Assembly: GCF_019599265.1 (NCBI RefSeq)
Contig: NZ_JAHZTC010000017.1
Coordinates: forward strand, 49,229 to 113,228
Source: Pontibacter sp. HSC-14F20
GTDB taxonomy: Bacteria; Bacteroidota; Bacteroidia; Cytophagales; Hymenobacteraceae
Length of the DNA stretch: 64,000 nucleotides
Direction of reading: 5' to 3'
A model generated the notes under the pieces. That model saw nothing but the letters and a program-made list of their open reading frames with translations, had not been told where the DNA came from and did not search any database. The stretch's first letter is position 1. The number at the start of each line of letters is the position of its first letter. Below, one piece after another: positions 24,649 through 33,616 of this stretch. A program made the position numbers and the translations under genes.

Positions 24649-26256
24649 ATGCACATTATTGACCTTACCATCTTCGTGCTCTATATGCTGGCCATGCTGG
24701 GCGTTGGTTTTTACTTCCTCAAAAAGAACCAGGGCGCAGACGATTATTATGTAGGAGGCCGGAACATGGGAAGCAGTCACATTGGTCTCTCGGTAGTCGC
24801 AACGGATGTGGGCGGTGGCTTTTCAATTGGCCTGGGCGGGCTCGGCTTCGTGATGGGACTCTCGGGTGCCTGGATGCTCTTTACCGGTTTGCTCGGAGCC
24901 TGGCTGGCAGCAGTTTTCCTGATACCTAAGGTCAAGCGCAATCCGGCTTTCGACAAGTTCCTCACCTTCCCCCAGATCTTCGGCCATTATTTCAATGCAC
25001 GGGTGGCGCTGCTGGCGGGCATCATCTCGGCCATCGGCTATACCGGCTTTACCAGTTCCCAGATTCTGGCGGGTGCCAAACTGGCCAGCGGCACTTTCCT
25101 AAACCTCGACCTCAATACTGCTCTCCTCATCATGGGCATCATTGCGGTGGTTTATACCGTGATGGGTGGTATGAAAGCCGTTATCTATACCGACACCATA
25201 CAATGGGCTATCCTGATGGGCGGACTCATCTTCATTGGTATACCTGTTTCTTTTCTGGCAGTCGGAGGCGGCGTAGAGCAGATCGGCTTTGGCCAGCTCA
25301 CGGACTTGGCCTGGCTTTCGGCGCAGTCCGGTCACAGTATGGAGGCTATTCGCAGTACCTTGCCGGCCGAATTTCTCACGCTTACCAATATCACCTGGCA
25401 GCAAATCGTGAACTGGGCCATCACCATCATTCCGATCTGGTTTGTAGGTATGACGCTCTACCAGCGCATCTATGCCTGTCGCGATGAGAAAACGGCAAAA
25501 CGGGCCTGGTACCTGGCCGGTTTGTTTGAGTGGCCGATCATGGCATTTATGGGTGTGAGCTTAGGTATACTGGCCAGGGTGGCTGCTGAGCAAGGGATGT
25601 TCGACGCACTCGGAATGGGCGCTGCAGTAGACCCGGAATCGGGGCTGCCGATGCTGTTGCGCTCGGTGCTACCGGTTGGTTTGATGGGCCTGATGCTCTC
25701 TGCCTATTTCTCGGCTATACTTTCTACAGCCGACAGTTGTCTGATGGCCTCCTCTGGCAATATTGTGACGGATGTGATCGGGCATTTCACTAAAACCGAC
25801 CCGGATTCGCCCAGGATGCTGCGTTTGTCGCAACTGATCACACTCCTTGTCGGAGCTTTTGCGCTTTGGCTGGCTACCAACATGACCAACGTGCTCGACC
25901 TGATGCTCTATTCCTACGCTTTTATGGTGTCAGGCCTGTTTGTACCGATCATTGGAGCGCTGTTCTGGAAGCGCCGCAGCAGCGTGGCAGCTTTCTGGGC
26001 CATGCTTGCGGGTGGCGCTACTACCATTCTGCTACAGGTAACCATGAATACCGAGGGTCTCGTAAACATGCCGTGGTTCGATCTAAGCTTTAGCTTGCCT
26101 TACGGCCTCGACCCTAATTTATTTGGCCTCACCGCTGCCCTTGTACTTTACATTACGTTAACAATACTTTACCCCAATAAAACAGAAAAAGAGAAATGGC
26201 AGAAAACAACTCCGTCCAATACGAGATCCATACCCCAGCCAATCACCAACAACTAA
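24649..26256 (+). CDS. Sodium:solute symporter (SSS family)
   Basis: A 535-residue inner-membrane transporter with about 13 helices. SSS marks are the N-terminal GADDYYVGGRNMG loop, the TM2-3 VVATDVGGGFSIGLGG stretch, GGMKAVIYTDTIQWAIL in TM6, the IPIWFVGMTLYQRIYACRDEKTAKRAW region and AYFSAILSTADSCLMASSGN, where the Ser/Thr pair of the Na2 site would be expected. The substrate cannot be read from sequence. It overlaps the GNAT gene by 61 bases, and a racemase-like gene follows, so an amino acid or related substrate is a reasonable guess. Confidence 0.9.
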   Translation: MHIIDLTIFVLYMLAMLGVGFYFLKKNQGADDYYVGGRNMGSSHIGLSVVATDVGGGFSIGLGGLGFVMGLSGAWMLFTGLLGAWLAAVFLIPKVKRNPAFDKFLTFPQIFGHYFNARVALLAGIISAIGYTGFTSSQILAGAKLASGTFLNLDLNTALLIMGIIAVVYTVMGGMKAVIYTDTIQWAILMGGLIFIGIPVSFLAVGGGVEQIGFGQLTDLAWLSAQSGHSMEAIRSTLPAEFLTLTNITWQQIVNWAITIIPIWFVGMTLYQRIYACRDEKTAKRAWYLAGLFEWPIMAFMGVSLGILARVAAEQGMFDALGMGAAVDPESGLPMLLRSVLPVGLMGLMLSAYFSAILSTADSCLMASSGNIVTDVIGHFTKTDPDSPRMLRLSQLITLLVGAFALWLATNMTNVLDLMLYSYAFMVSGLFVPIIGALFWKRRSSVAAFWAMLAGGATTILLQVTMNTEGLVNMPWFDLSFSLPYGLDPNLFGLTAALVLYITLTILYPNKTEKEKWQKTTPSNTRSIPQPITNN

Positions 26257-26648
26257 ACCGCGACCAAGTGCTTGACTTCCTGTTCCATCACCTGGACCAG
26301 TACGGCGACGCCCGCGAAGACATTGCCAAGTGCATGGACTATGCGCTGTCGGATGCAGAGGGCAAAGGCGGTTCGGTGATCGTTGCCCGGGAAGATGATA
26401 AGGTAGTGGGCGCGCTTATCCTGAACAATACAGGTATGAGCGGGTACATACCGGAGAACATACTCGTATACGTAGCTGTGCATGGCAACCAGCGCGGCAA
26501 AGGCGTTGGCAAAAAACTGGTGCAGCTGGCCGCCGAAACTGCTGATGGCAGCATTGCCCTGCACGTGGAGCCCGACAATCCGGCCAGACACCTCTACGAG
26601 AAAATGGGCTTCACTAACAAATATTTAGAATACAGACTTATCCGATAA
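26196..26648 (+). CDS. GNAT N-acetyltransferase
   Basis: A 150-residue GNAT protein. Motif A is VYVAVHGNQRGKGVGKKLVQLA (Gln-Arg-Gly-Lys-Gly-Val-Gly acetyl-CoA pyrophosphate loop), followed by LHVEPDNPARHLYEKMGF typical of motif B. Its start lies 61 bases inside the symporter gene, an unusually long overlap that implies strict co-expression, and the racemase-like gene begins 4 bases after its stop. It may acetylate the amino group of a transported amino acid, for example a D-enantiomer (inference). Confidence 0.88.
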   Translation: MAENNSVQYEIHTPANHQQLNRDQVLDFLFHHLDQYGDAREDIAKCMDYALSDAEGKGGSVIVAREDDKVVGALILNNTGMSGYIPENILVYVAVHGNQRGKGVGKKLVQLAAETADGSIALHVEPDNPARHLYEKMGFTNKYLEYRLIR

Positions 26649-26652
26649 CAGC

Positions 26653-27726
26653 ATGGCCGTCTTAAAACTGTGCCGCAAGAAACTCAGACACAACTATAAT
26701 CACCTCGACCGGGTGTTCCGCGAGAAGGGCATCGACTGGGGCATTGTCACTAAATTGCTTTGCGGCGAACAGACCTTCCTGAAAGAAGTGCTCGACCTCG
26801 GCGTAAAGGAGGTTCACGATTCCCGCGTGTCTAACCTGATCGCCATCAAGAACATGGCCCCCGATGTGCAAACCGTTTACATCAAACCAGCGCCGAAACA
26901 AAGTATACCGGACATTATCCGCTACGCCGATGTGAGTTTCCAGACCGAACTTGACATTATCCGGCTGCTTTCAGAGGAGGCTGTCAGGCAAAACAAAACG
27001 CACAAGATCATCATCATGATCGAAATGGGCGATTTGCGGGAAGGCGTGATGGGCGATGACCTGGTGGACTTTTATGCCCAGATATTCAAACTGCCCGGCA
27101 TCTCTGTGATCGGGCTTGGTGCGAATTTTAACTGCCTGCACGGCGTAATGCCGACGCAGGACAAACTGATTCAACTCAGCCTGTACAAGCAGATCATCGA
27201 TGCTAAGTTCAACATTGAGATTCCCTGGGTGTCGGGCGGCACTTCTGTTACCATTCCGCTGCTCTTCAACCACCTGATGCCAAAAGGTGTCAACCATTTC
27301 CGGATTGGCGAGGCGCTTTATTTCGGACTTAACCTGTTCACCGGCGAGACCTTTGAAGGTATGTACGACGATGTGTTTGAGTTTTGCGCCGAAATCATCG
27401 AGCTCAACGAGAAACCCATGATCCCGATCGGGATGCTGGCCGAAAACCCCAGTGGCGAGAGCTTCGAAATTGACGAAAGCCTTTACGGCAAAACTTCACA
27501 CCGCGCCATTCTGGATGTCGGGCTGCTGGACATCAACCCTAAATACCTCATCCCCAAAGACCATGGCCTGAGTGTAGTAGGCGCAAGCTCTGACATGCTG
27601 GTGGTAGAGTTGGGTGAGAATGAGCAGCACTACAAGGTGGGTGACGTGATCAGCTTCAACCTCCGGTACATGGGAGCGCTCAGCATCATGAATTCCCGCT
27701 ACATCGACAAACAGGTGGTGGAATGA
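26653..27726 (+). CDS. Alanine/ornithine racemase-family PLP enzyme
   Basis: A 357-residue fold-type III PLP enzyme. Lys34 in GIVTKLLCG is the expected Schiff-base lysine at the end of the first barrel strand. Further barrel features are HDSRVSNL, IIIMIEMGDLREGV, IGLGANFNCLHGV, WVSGGTSVTIPLL (phosphate-binding loop) and HFRIGEALYFG. The best fit is the alanine/ornithine racemase group rather than housekeeping Alr. Third gene of a symporter-GNAT-racemase operon. A role in amino-acid stereo-inversion is inferred from family; substrate unknown. Confidence 0.8.
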   Translation: MAVLKLCRKKLRHNYNHLDRVFREKGIDWGIVTKLLCGEQTFLKEVLDLGVKEVHDSRVSNLIAIKNMAPDVQTVYIKPAPKQSIPDIIRYADVSFQTELDIIRLLSEEAVRQNKTHKIIIMIEMGDLREGVMGDDLVDFYAQIFKLPGISVIGLGANFNCLHGVMPTQDKLIQLSLYKQIIDAKFNIEIPWVSGGTSVTIPLLFNHLMPKGVNHFRIGEALYFGLNLFTGETFEGMYDDVFEFCAEIIELNEKPMIPIGMLAENPSGESFEIDESLYGKTSHRAILDVGLLDINPKYLIPKDHGLSVVGASSDMLVVELGENEQHYKVGDVISFNLRYMGALSIMNSRYIDKQVVE

Positions 27727-27764
27727 TGTGCCTCCAGTCTTGATTAACTGAGCTATACCTGACA

Positions 27765-27794
27765 CCCTCCCTCCGATACATACCGGAGGGAGGG
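27765..27794 (+). terminator. Hairpin after the racemase operon
   Basis: CCCTCCCTCCG (27765-27775) and CGGAGGGAGGG (27784-27794) form a perfect 11-bp stem with an 8-base loop, 39 bases past the racemase stop. The following T-rich run is weak (GCTTTTAAATAG), so it may be a processing stem as well as a terminator. Confidence 0.65.
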
Positions 27795-27901
27795 CGTTGC
27801 TGCTTTTAAATAGTTTTAGCGTGCAGGTATAGCCGGGGCAAAACTTTTCGGGACTTGCTACGTCTCTAAGGAGAATCTGAATATGGCTATCTCTTTATAC
27901 C

Positions 27902-29248
27902 TTGGCTGCTAAACCGACTTTGACCCATCGTATTGTCTACTCCTTCGAAAGTTTCGAGCAGGTGCTGGTGCGTGGTGGTACGTTTACTATGATGGTCGCT
28001 TTGCTGGCCCTTTCATGGCTCAACTCGCCCTGGGGTGCTTCCTGGCTATACCTGTGGGAAAATCCGCTGACCATTACGTTGGGGACTTACAGTGTTTCAA
28101 AACCGATCGGCTTCTGGGTGCAGCAGGTTTTGCTAACGCTCTTCTACCTGACATTGGGCCTGGAACTGAAGAGAGTGCTGCGCGTGGGTGAACTGAAGGA
28201 ATGGCCTGATAGAATGTTTGCTGTAGCTGCGGCTTTAGGAGGTATGGCTATACCTGCGGCGCTATACCTATACCTGGTTCCGGCAGCTTCGCAGGCCGGC
28301 TGGTCTGTAGTGGCCACCGCTGATGCAGCGGCCGTACTGGCGCTGCTGGCACTGGCCAGTAATTCCCTGCCGTTTTCGCTGCGCGTGTTCCTTTCTTCGA
28401 CTGCCATCGTGCAAGGTATAGCCACTTTATTGCTGAGTGTGCTGCTCTATACCTCCATCCAGAACCTGCTGGCGCTTTCGGTTGCCACGGGTGTGTTTGG
28501 CTTGCTTGTGGTGCTGCGGGCGCTGCGCAACCGTACCATGTGGCTATACCTGCTGCTGGGCCTGGTGATGCTGGTGTGCTTCCTGCTGGCAGGTGTGCAG
28601 GGTGCCGTGGCTGGTGTGTTGCTGGCGCTCGTTATCCCGATCCACGCGAGGGTGCTGGAAGAAGATTTCGTGACAACCACCGATACTGTGATGGGGCAGC
28701 TCCATGCCCTGCGCATGATGAAGCGCCCCGAGCCCGGCGAAGAAATAGAAGAAGACTTTCAGGCCGCCGTTCATACCCTGCGGGTTAATAGCACAAAGGC
28801 TCTGTCACCGCTCCGACGGTTGCAGCAAAGGCTTTCGCCCTGGGCGCTATACCTGGCTCTGCCCCTTTTTGCCCTGACGTATGTGCCGTTTGCCTACAAT
28901 AGCTTTGCCTGGCGAGAGTTACTGGGTCCCGTGCCGCTAGGTATATTCGTTGCGCTGGTATTGGGCAAGCCCCTGGGTATGCTGCTGATTGCCTGGCTGG
29001 CTTCTTTATCAGGTATAGCGCGTATACCTGCCTCGGTGCATTGGGGACAACTGACGGGAGGTACAATGCTGATGGGTGCCGGCTTTATGTTATCGCTGTT
29101 TCAGGCGCAGCAGGTTTTTCCGCTTACCGAGCAACTCACCCTCGTAAAGATCATCCTATACGCTGCTGCTGCCGTGGCCGGGCTGCTCGGCATACTGGTG
29201 CTTGCGATAGCAGGCAAAACAAAAGACCTGCCACACACGCTGGTATAG
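27902..29248 (+). CDS. NhaA-family Na+/H+ antiporter homologue lacking the Asp-Asp pair
   Basis: A 448-residue membrane protein of the NhaA fold, start at TTG (27902); no in-frame ATG precedes it before a TGA. NhaA marks: LTLFYLTLGLELKRVLRVGEL, ATADAAAVLALLALAS (Asp141, equivalent to E. coli Asp133), GKPLGM (Lys300 region) and HWGQLTGGTMLMGAGFMLSLF. The position of the essential ion-binding Asp163-Asp164 (AIIDDLGA in E. coli) reads AIVQGIA here (Gln171, Gly172), so ordinary Na+/H+ exchange is doubtful. It lies next to a UspA gene and the mrp operon. Packed with 11 copies of the iterated AGGTATA motif. Confidence 0.85.
   Translation: MAAKPTLTHRIVYSFESFEQVLVRGGTFTMMVALLALSWLNSPWGASWLYLWENPLTITLGTYSVSKPIGFWVQQVLLTLFYLTLGLELKRVLRVGELKEWPDRMFAVAAALGGMAIPAALYLYLVPAASQAGWSVVATADAAAVLALLALASNSLPFSLRVFLSSTAIVQGIATLLLSVLLYTSIQNLLALSVATGVFGLLVVLRALRNRTMWLYLLLGLVMLVCFLLAGVQGAVAGVLLALVIPIHARVLEEDFVTTTDTVMGQLHALRMMKRPEPGEEIEEDFQAAVHTLRVNSTKALSPLRRLQQRLSPWALYLALPLFALTYVPFAYNSFAWRELLGPVPLGIFVALVLGKPLGMLLIAWLASLSGIARIPASVHWGQLTGGTMLMGAGFMLSLFQAQQVFPLTEQLTLVKIILYAAAAVAGLLGILVLAIAGKTKDLPHTLV
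28047..29029. repeat. Dense run of the iterated AGGTATA/TATACCT motif within the nhaA-like gene
   Basis: Eleven exact copies lie at 28047, 28249, 28263, 28269, 28414, 28448, 28545, 28848, 28939, 29011 and 29023 (start positions, both strands). Under equal base frequencies about 0.16 copies would be expected in 1.35 kb. Many are extended to CAGGTATAGC or its complement. The last two form an inverted pair, AGGTATA-5-TATACCT. The motif occurs throughout the window, between and inside genes. Confidence 0.85.
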
Positions 29249-29258
29249 CAGGTCTTTT
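29221..29258 (+). terminator. Terminator overlapping the end of the nhaA-like gene
   Basis: AAAAGACCTGC (29221-29231) and GCAGGTCTTTT (29248-29258) form an 11-bp stem followed by AAATTTAG. It straddles the stop codon and lies 43 bases from the convergent usp gene end, so may work in both directions. Confidence 0.75.
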
Positions 29259-29300
29259 AAATTTAGTTTTGTATTTGCTCCCGGGGCAGCAAACGAACGC

Positions 29301-30224
29301 TTATTCGGTGCTCAGAAGGGCATCGAGGAAACCGATCTCTTCTTTCTCTTTCTTATACACGATCATCGGGATGTCGTCGTTGTAGCGCAGGATTTTTTCC
29401 GTCACGCTACCCAGCACAAACAGCGCAGCAGCCGATTTACCTTTGGCACCGATCAAGAGCATGTCCGCTTTAGCGCGTTTGGCTTCCACCATAATCAATT
29501 CGCCCACATCATCCTCGTTTTCCTGTTTTACAAGTCGCAGCTCAGCACGCTCTTTCAACGCAGGGAAGCGCTCCAGCACCTGCTCAAACTTGTTGCGGGC
29601 CAAACCTTGCATGCGCTCGTCAAAGTCTTCGTAGCTGATGCCCAGCGTGATGTAACCGGTAGGCACCTGGTAAACGTGCAGGCAAGTGATGCGCACATCT
29701 TGTCTAAGAAGTGAAGAATTGAGCATACGTTCCAGCGCCATCAGGGAATAATCTGAGAAGTCAACGCTCACCATGATGTGGCTCAAAACACTGTCCTCGT
29801 TTTCCGGGACAAACAGAACACTCACGCGGCCGTTGCGCAGAATTTTCTGGGCCAGCACGCCGCTTCCACGCATGTGGAATTTGCGACCGACTACCACCAG
29901 GTCAATCTGATTTACTTTAGCCAGGTGCAACAGCTCTTTCAGTGGCGATCCTTCCACTACCTGCACCTCCACCTTCACCCGGCTGTCGGGGCCGAAGTGG
30001 CTGTCAACTTTTTCAACAAGCGAAGCACGGAGTCTTTCGTCGGCCGACATGCCGTTGGGCATGCTTTCGAGCAGTTCGTCAGGCAGGTCCAGGCTCTTTT
30101 CGGCGTGGATGAAGTAAACTTCCTCTATTTCAGAAATGGAGCAAAGAAAAGCGGTGTAGCGGATCAGGGTATCGTCCATCTCCGACAGGTCGAGCCCCAC
30201 CATAATACGTTTCAGCGAATTCAT
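29301..30224 (-). CDS. Tandem-domain universal stress protein (UspA family)
   Basis: A 307-residue protein with two UspA domains. The N-terminal one begins MNSLKRIMVGLDLSEMDDTLI and contains IDLVVVGRKFHMRGSGV; the second (about 155-290) contains HIMVSVDFSDYSLMALE and the ATP-binding pattern G-x2-G-x9-GS as GAKG...GSVTEK (starting at about residue 270). The first domain's pattern is degenerate. Such proteins bind ATP or cAMP and respond to stress; placed between two ion-antiporter loci it may respond to ionic or pH stress (inference). Confidence 0.9.
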   Translation of the reverse strand: MNSLKRIMVGLDLSEMDDTLIRYTAFLCSISEIEEVYFIHAEKSLDLPDELLESMPNGMSADERLRASLVEKVDSHFGPDSRVKVEVQVVEGSPLKELLHLAKVNQIDLVVVGRKFHMRGSGVLAQKILRNGRVSVLFVPENEDSVLSHIMVSVDFSDYSLMALERMLNSSLLRQDVRITCLHVYQVPTGYITLGISYEDFDERMQGLARNKFEQVLERFPALKERAELRLVKQENEDDVGELIMVEAKRAKADMLLIGAKGKSAAALFVLGSVTEKILRYNDDIPMIVYKKEKEEIGFLDALLSTE

Positions 30225-30385
30225 GATAATGATTTGGTTTATGGGTTTACGTTTGCTGCGCTTGTCTTTTTCGTGATCACCCCCTCAATTTCGCCCCTGA
30301 CGTAACATAAAATGCGCAGATTGGTACTAAGTGTTAAATCAGCTACGAAATTAACAAGGATACATTTACAAACTAAGCATTTTTG

Positions 30386-32701
30386 ATGTTTTTAGCTATA
30401 CTCGCAGGTTTCCTGTTAGCATTTGCCGCACCTTTGCTTTACCGCTGGCTCGGCAAATGGGTATACGTGCCCATGGCCCTTCTGCCTTTTTCCATCTTCT
30501 TATACCTGCTTACGCTTGCTCCTGCCGTGCTTGGCGGCGACAATTTAGGTGAACTGCATGCCTGGGCTCCCTCTCTCAACATCAACCTGCATTTCTTTCT
30601 CGACGGGCTCAGTTTGCTCTTTGCTTTGCTGATCACGGGCTTCGGTACCCTTATTATGCTATACGCGGGCGGCTACCTCAAAGGCCATCCTTTGCTGGGG
30701 CGCTTCTACTTATACCTGGCGCTGTTCATGACGTCGATGCTCGGGCTGGTTCTGGCAGGTAATATCATTTCCATATTTGTGTTTTGGGAGCTCACCAGCA
30801 TCAGCTCATACCTGCTCATCGGTTTTGGCCACGACAAAGAGTCCTCCCGCAGTTCCGCACTACAGGCCTTGCTCGTTACCGGTTTGGGTGGACTCGCCCT
30901 AATGGCCGGCCTGATCCTGCTAGGAATAGCAGGCGATAGTTATACCGTGAGCGATTTGCTGGAGCGGGGCGATATGGTAACAAGTCATACGCTATACCTG
31001 CCTGCGCTGGTGCTGATCCTGCTCGGTGCTTTTACCAAGTCCGCGCAGTTTCCTTTTCATTTCTGGCTTCCCAACGCCATGGCCGCGCCCACGCCGGTGA
31101 GTGCCTACCTGCACTCCGCTACCATGGTGAAGGCGGGTGTATACCTGCTGGCCCGGCTCACTCCCGTGATGGGCGGCACCGACGAATGGCAATATACCCT
31201 GATGCTGGTGGGCGGTATTACCACCTTGCTGGGCGCCTTACTGGCCACGCAACACCTCGACCTGAAAGCCATTCTCGCCTATACCACCATCAGTGCGCTG
31301 GGCCTGCTGGTGACCATGACAGGTATAGGAACAGCTCCCGCACTGGAGGCGATGGTGGTGTTTCTGCTGGCGCATGCCCTCTACAAAGGTACGCTGTTTA
31401 TGGTGGCCGGCAACGTGGACCACGCCACCGGTACCCGCGATCTGACGGAGCTGACCGGTCTGTCTGGGTCGATGCGCTATACGGCTATTGCTGCGCTGCT
31501 GGCAGGTATGTCTATGGCGGGCTTGCTGCCTTTTTTCGGCTTTATCGGCAAAGAGTTGCTCTATGAGGCATCGCTTCAGGAGAGTCCATTTCGATGGTTG
31601 TTATTTGCAGTGAGTTTCTTCTCCGGGATGGTATTTGTGGCTGTGGCGATTGCGCTGGGTTTTGGTATTTTCTGGCGCCGCAGCACGAGCCCTACTGCCC
31701 TGCAGCACCCCGACAAAACTCTGTTATACCTGCCTCCGCTCTTACTTGCCAGCACAGGACTGATCTTCGGTTTGCTGCCGGGCTTTTTTGTAACGCCGCT
31801 GCTGCGCCGTGCCGCGGAGGCCATGCTGGGTGTGGAGCAAAAGTTTGAGCTGGCGCTGTGGCATGGTTTTAACCTGGTGCTGGGCCTGAGTCTGCTCACG
31901 TTGGCACTGGGCTATGTGCTATACCGCTTTTCAAACCAACTGCTCAGCTACGCCGCCCGCTTCAACGGACTTTACCTTTTCGGCCCGGCCAATCTGTACC
32001 GACTGGCGCTCAAAGGCTTTCTGGCTGGTGCTACCAAAATAACAGCCACTGTACAGAACGGGTACCTGCGCAGCTACATTGCCGCCATCATCACGGCACA
32101 CATAGCCTTGGTAGTAGTGTCGCTCTGGAAAAACGGACCGCGACTGGAGATAGCCAACCGCCTGCCCGAGCTTTCACAACTGCGCATGTATGAAGTGGTG
32201 TTGCTGCTGATGATCGTGCCGTCGCTGATCTTCCTGTTCAGGTCTCGTTCCCGCCTGACCTCCATTGCCATTATGGGCATTATTGGCTACTCAGTGGCAC
32301 TCTTTTACATCCTCTTCGGTGCTCCCGATGTGGCGGCAACCCAGCTGCTCATCGAAACGCTTACTGTCGTGATCTTTGTCCTGATCCTGCACAAACTACC
32401 GGCCTTTCGTTACCTGTCGCACGCTTCGGAGCGCTACAAATATGTGCTGCTCTCGCTTAGTTTCGGGGCCATGATGACCTATATTATCCTGATCGTGAAA
32501 CAGTATCCGCTCGACTCGCAGTTAAAGGCTTACTACGGCGAAAACAGCTACCTGCTCGGGCAGGGACGCAACATCGTCAACGTAATTCTGGTCGATTTCA
32601 GGGCGCTCGATACGCTCGGCGAGATTGTGGTGCTGGCGGTGGCGGCCATCGGCATTATGGCGATGCTGAAACTACGCATGCAGAAAGGAGATAAACTATG
32701 A
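30386..32701 (+). CDS. mrpA: Mrp antiporter subunit A (MnhA/MrpA)
   Basis: A 771-residue membrane protein, first gene of a complete seven-gene Mrp operon. The NuoL-like part carries Glu in VFWELTSISSYLLIGF and the TKSAQFPFHFWLPNAMAAPTPVSAYLHSATM block with the conserved Lys and His of the proton path. C-terminal MbhD (GAPDVAATQLLIETLTVVIFVLILHKL) and MbhE-like (VNVILVDFRALDTLGEIVVL) segments are fused as in other MrpA. Start at the ATG at 30386; a TTG just upstream is less likely. It overlaps mrpB (ATGA). Confidence 0.95.
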   Translation: MFLAILAGFLLAFAAPLLYRWLGKWVYVPMALLPFSIFLYLLTLAPAVLGGDNLGELHAWAPSLNINLHFFLDGLSLLFALLITGFGTLIMLYAGGYLKGHPLLGRFYLYLALFMTSMLGLVLAGNIISIFVFWELTSISSYLLIGFGHDKESSRSSALQALLVTGLGGLALMAGLILLGIAGDSYTVSDLLERGDMVTSHTLYLPALVLILLGAFTKSAQFPFHFWLPNAMAAPTPVSAYLHSATMVKAGVYLLARLTPVMGGTDEWQYTLMLVGGITTLLGALLATQHLDLKAILAYTTISALGLLVTMTGIGTAPALEAMVVFLLAHALYKGTLFMVAGNVDHATGTRDLTELTGLSGSMRYTAIAALLAGMSMAGLLPFFGFIGKELLYEASLQESPFRWLLFAVSFFSGMVFVAVAIALGFGIFWRRSTSPTALQHPDKTLLYLPPLLLASTGLIFGLLPGFFVTPLLRRAAEAMLGVEQKFELALWHGFNLVLGLSLLTLALGYVLYRFSNQLLSYAARFNGLYLFGPANLYRLALKGFLAGATKITATVQNGYLRSYIAAIITAHIALVVVSLWKNGPRLEIANRLPELSQLRMYEVVLLLMIVPSLIFLFRSRSRLTSIAIMGIIGYSVALFYILFGAPDVAATQLLIETLTVVIFVLILHKLPAFRYLSHASERYKYVLLSLSFGAMMTYIILIVKQYPLDSQLKAYYGENSYLLGQGRNIVNVILVDFRALDTLGEIVVLAVAAIGIMAMLKLRMQKGDKL

Positions 32702-33240
32702 AAACCGTCATACTTGCGACCGCTATTCGCATCCTCATACCTATCTTCATTATCTTCTCAGTTTATACCTTGTTCCGGGGTCATAACCACCCGGGCGGGG
32801 GCTTTATCGGCGGCCTGATCGGAGCCATTGCGTTCGTGTTCCATACCATGACCCACGGCCCGCAGCAAACCGTCGACACCTTCTTGAGACTCAATCTCTA
32901 CGGCTATCCGCGGCAGCCTAACCAAAGCCGCTCGCTCTACCTGATGCGGATGATGCGTGTGAATGTGTGGCGGCGCAGGAAACTGGCCCGGCACCCGGAA
33001 ATAAAACAACGCATGATCCGCATCGAACCAATTTACATTATCGCGACAGGTTTGCTCTTGTCTGCCACCAGCGGTGTGGTCGGGCTAATCGCAGGACAGC
33101 CTTTTATGCATGCCTTCTGGACGGACTTTTACATACCTGTATTAGGTAAACCAGGCACCCCTATCTTGTTTGATCTGGGCGTATACCTGCTGGTCATCGG
33201 GGTAGTGCTCAAAATAACCTTTGTAATGTCAGAAGAATAA
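32698..33240 (+). CDS. mrpB: Mrp antiporter subunit B (MnhB/MrpB)
   Basis: A 180-residue subunit with the MnhB domain: IFSVYTLFRGHNHPGGGFIGGLIGAIAFVFH at the start (fragmented here: GHNHPGGGFIGG) and GTPILFDLGVYLLVIGVVLKI at the end. A basic cytoplasmic insertion (residues about 70-105, with MRVNVWRRRKLARH) is longer than in Bacillus MrpB. Overlaps mrpA by 4 bases; mrpC follows 4 bases later. Confidence 0.93.
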   Translation: MKTVILATAIRILIPIFIIFSVYTLFRGHNHPGGGFIGGLIGAIAFVFHTMTHGPQQTVDTFLRLNLYGYPRQPNQSRSLYLMRMMRVNVWRRRKLARHPEIKQRMIRIEPIYIIATGLLLSATSGVVGLIAGQPFMHAFWTDFYIPVLGKPGTPILFDLGVYLLVIGVVLKITFVMSEE

Positions 33241-33244
33241 GACC

Positions 33245-33607
33245 ATGGAACTCATACTGCCTTTTTTGATCGGAATTCTTTTTTCGGCGAGCCTATACCT
33301 GATTCTGCACCGGCATTTTTTTAAACTCATACTCGGGCTGATCCTGTTCGGCCTGTCCACCAACCTGTTTCTGTTCGTGATTGGCCGCCTGACGCGCGGA
33401 GGTTCGGCTATTATTGGTCAGGAAGAAAAAGTAGCCACCGAACCCTTTGCCGACCCGGTGCCACAGGCGCTGCTGCTTACCGCCATCGTGATCGGCTTTG
33501 GCATCCAGGCATTCGCCATCGTGCTGATCAAGCGGGTATACCAGTCGTTCGGCACCACCGACCTCGACGACATGAGCACCACCGACCAGATAGAAGACAA
33601 CCACTAA
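33245..33607 (+). CDS. mrpC: Mrp antiporter subunit C (MnhC/MrpC, NuoK-like)
   Basis: A 120-residue NuoK-like membrane subunit with three helices: [38 protein letters not shown] and [25 protein letters not shown]. The last segment, with [17 protein letters not shown], is the most conserved block of the family. It forms part of the proton-translocating Mrp core with MrpA and MrpD and lies in phase with its neighbours (9-base gap to mrpD). Confidence 0.93.
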   Translation: MELILPFLIGILFSASLYLILHRHFFKLILGLILFGLSTNLFLFVIGRLTRGGSAIIGQEEKVATEPFADPVPQALLLTAIVIGFGIQAFAIVLIKRVYQSFGTTDLDDMSTTDQIEDNH

Positions 33608-33616
33608 GCACACCCT

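Noticed and set aside
29011..29029. AGGTATA-5-TATACCT palindrome as a regulatory operator
   Set aside because: It lies inside the nhaA-like coding region and is better explained by the density of the iterated motif.
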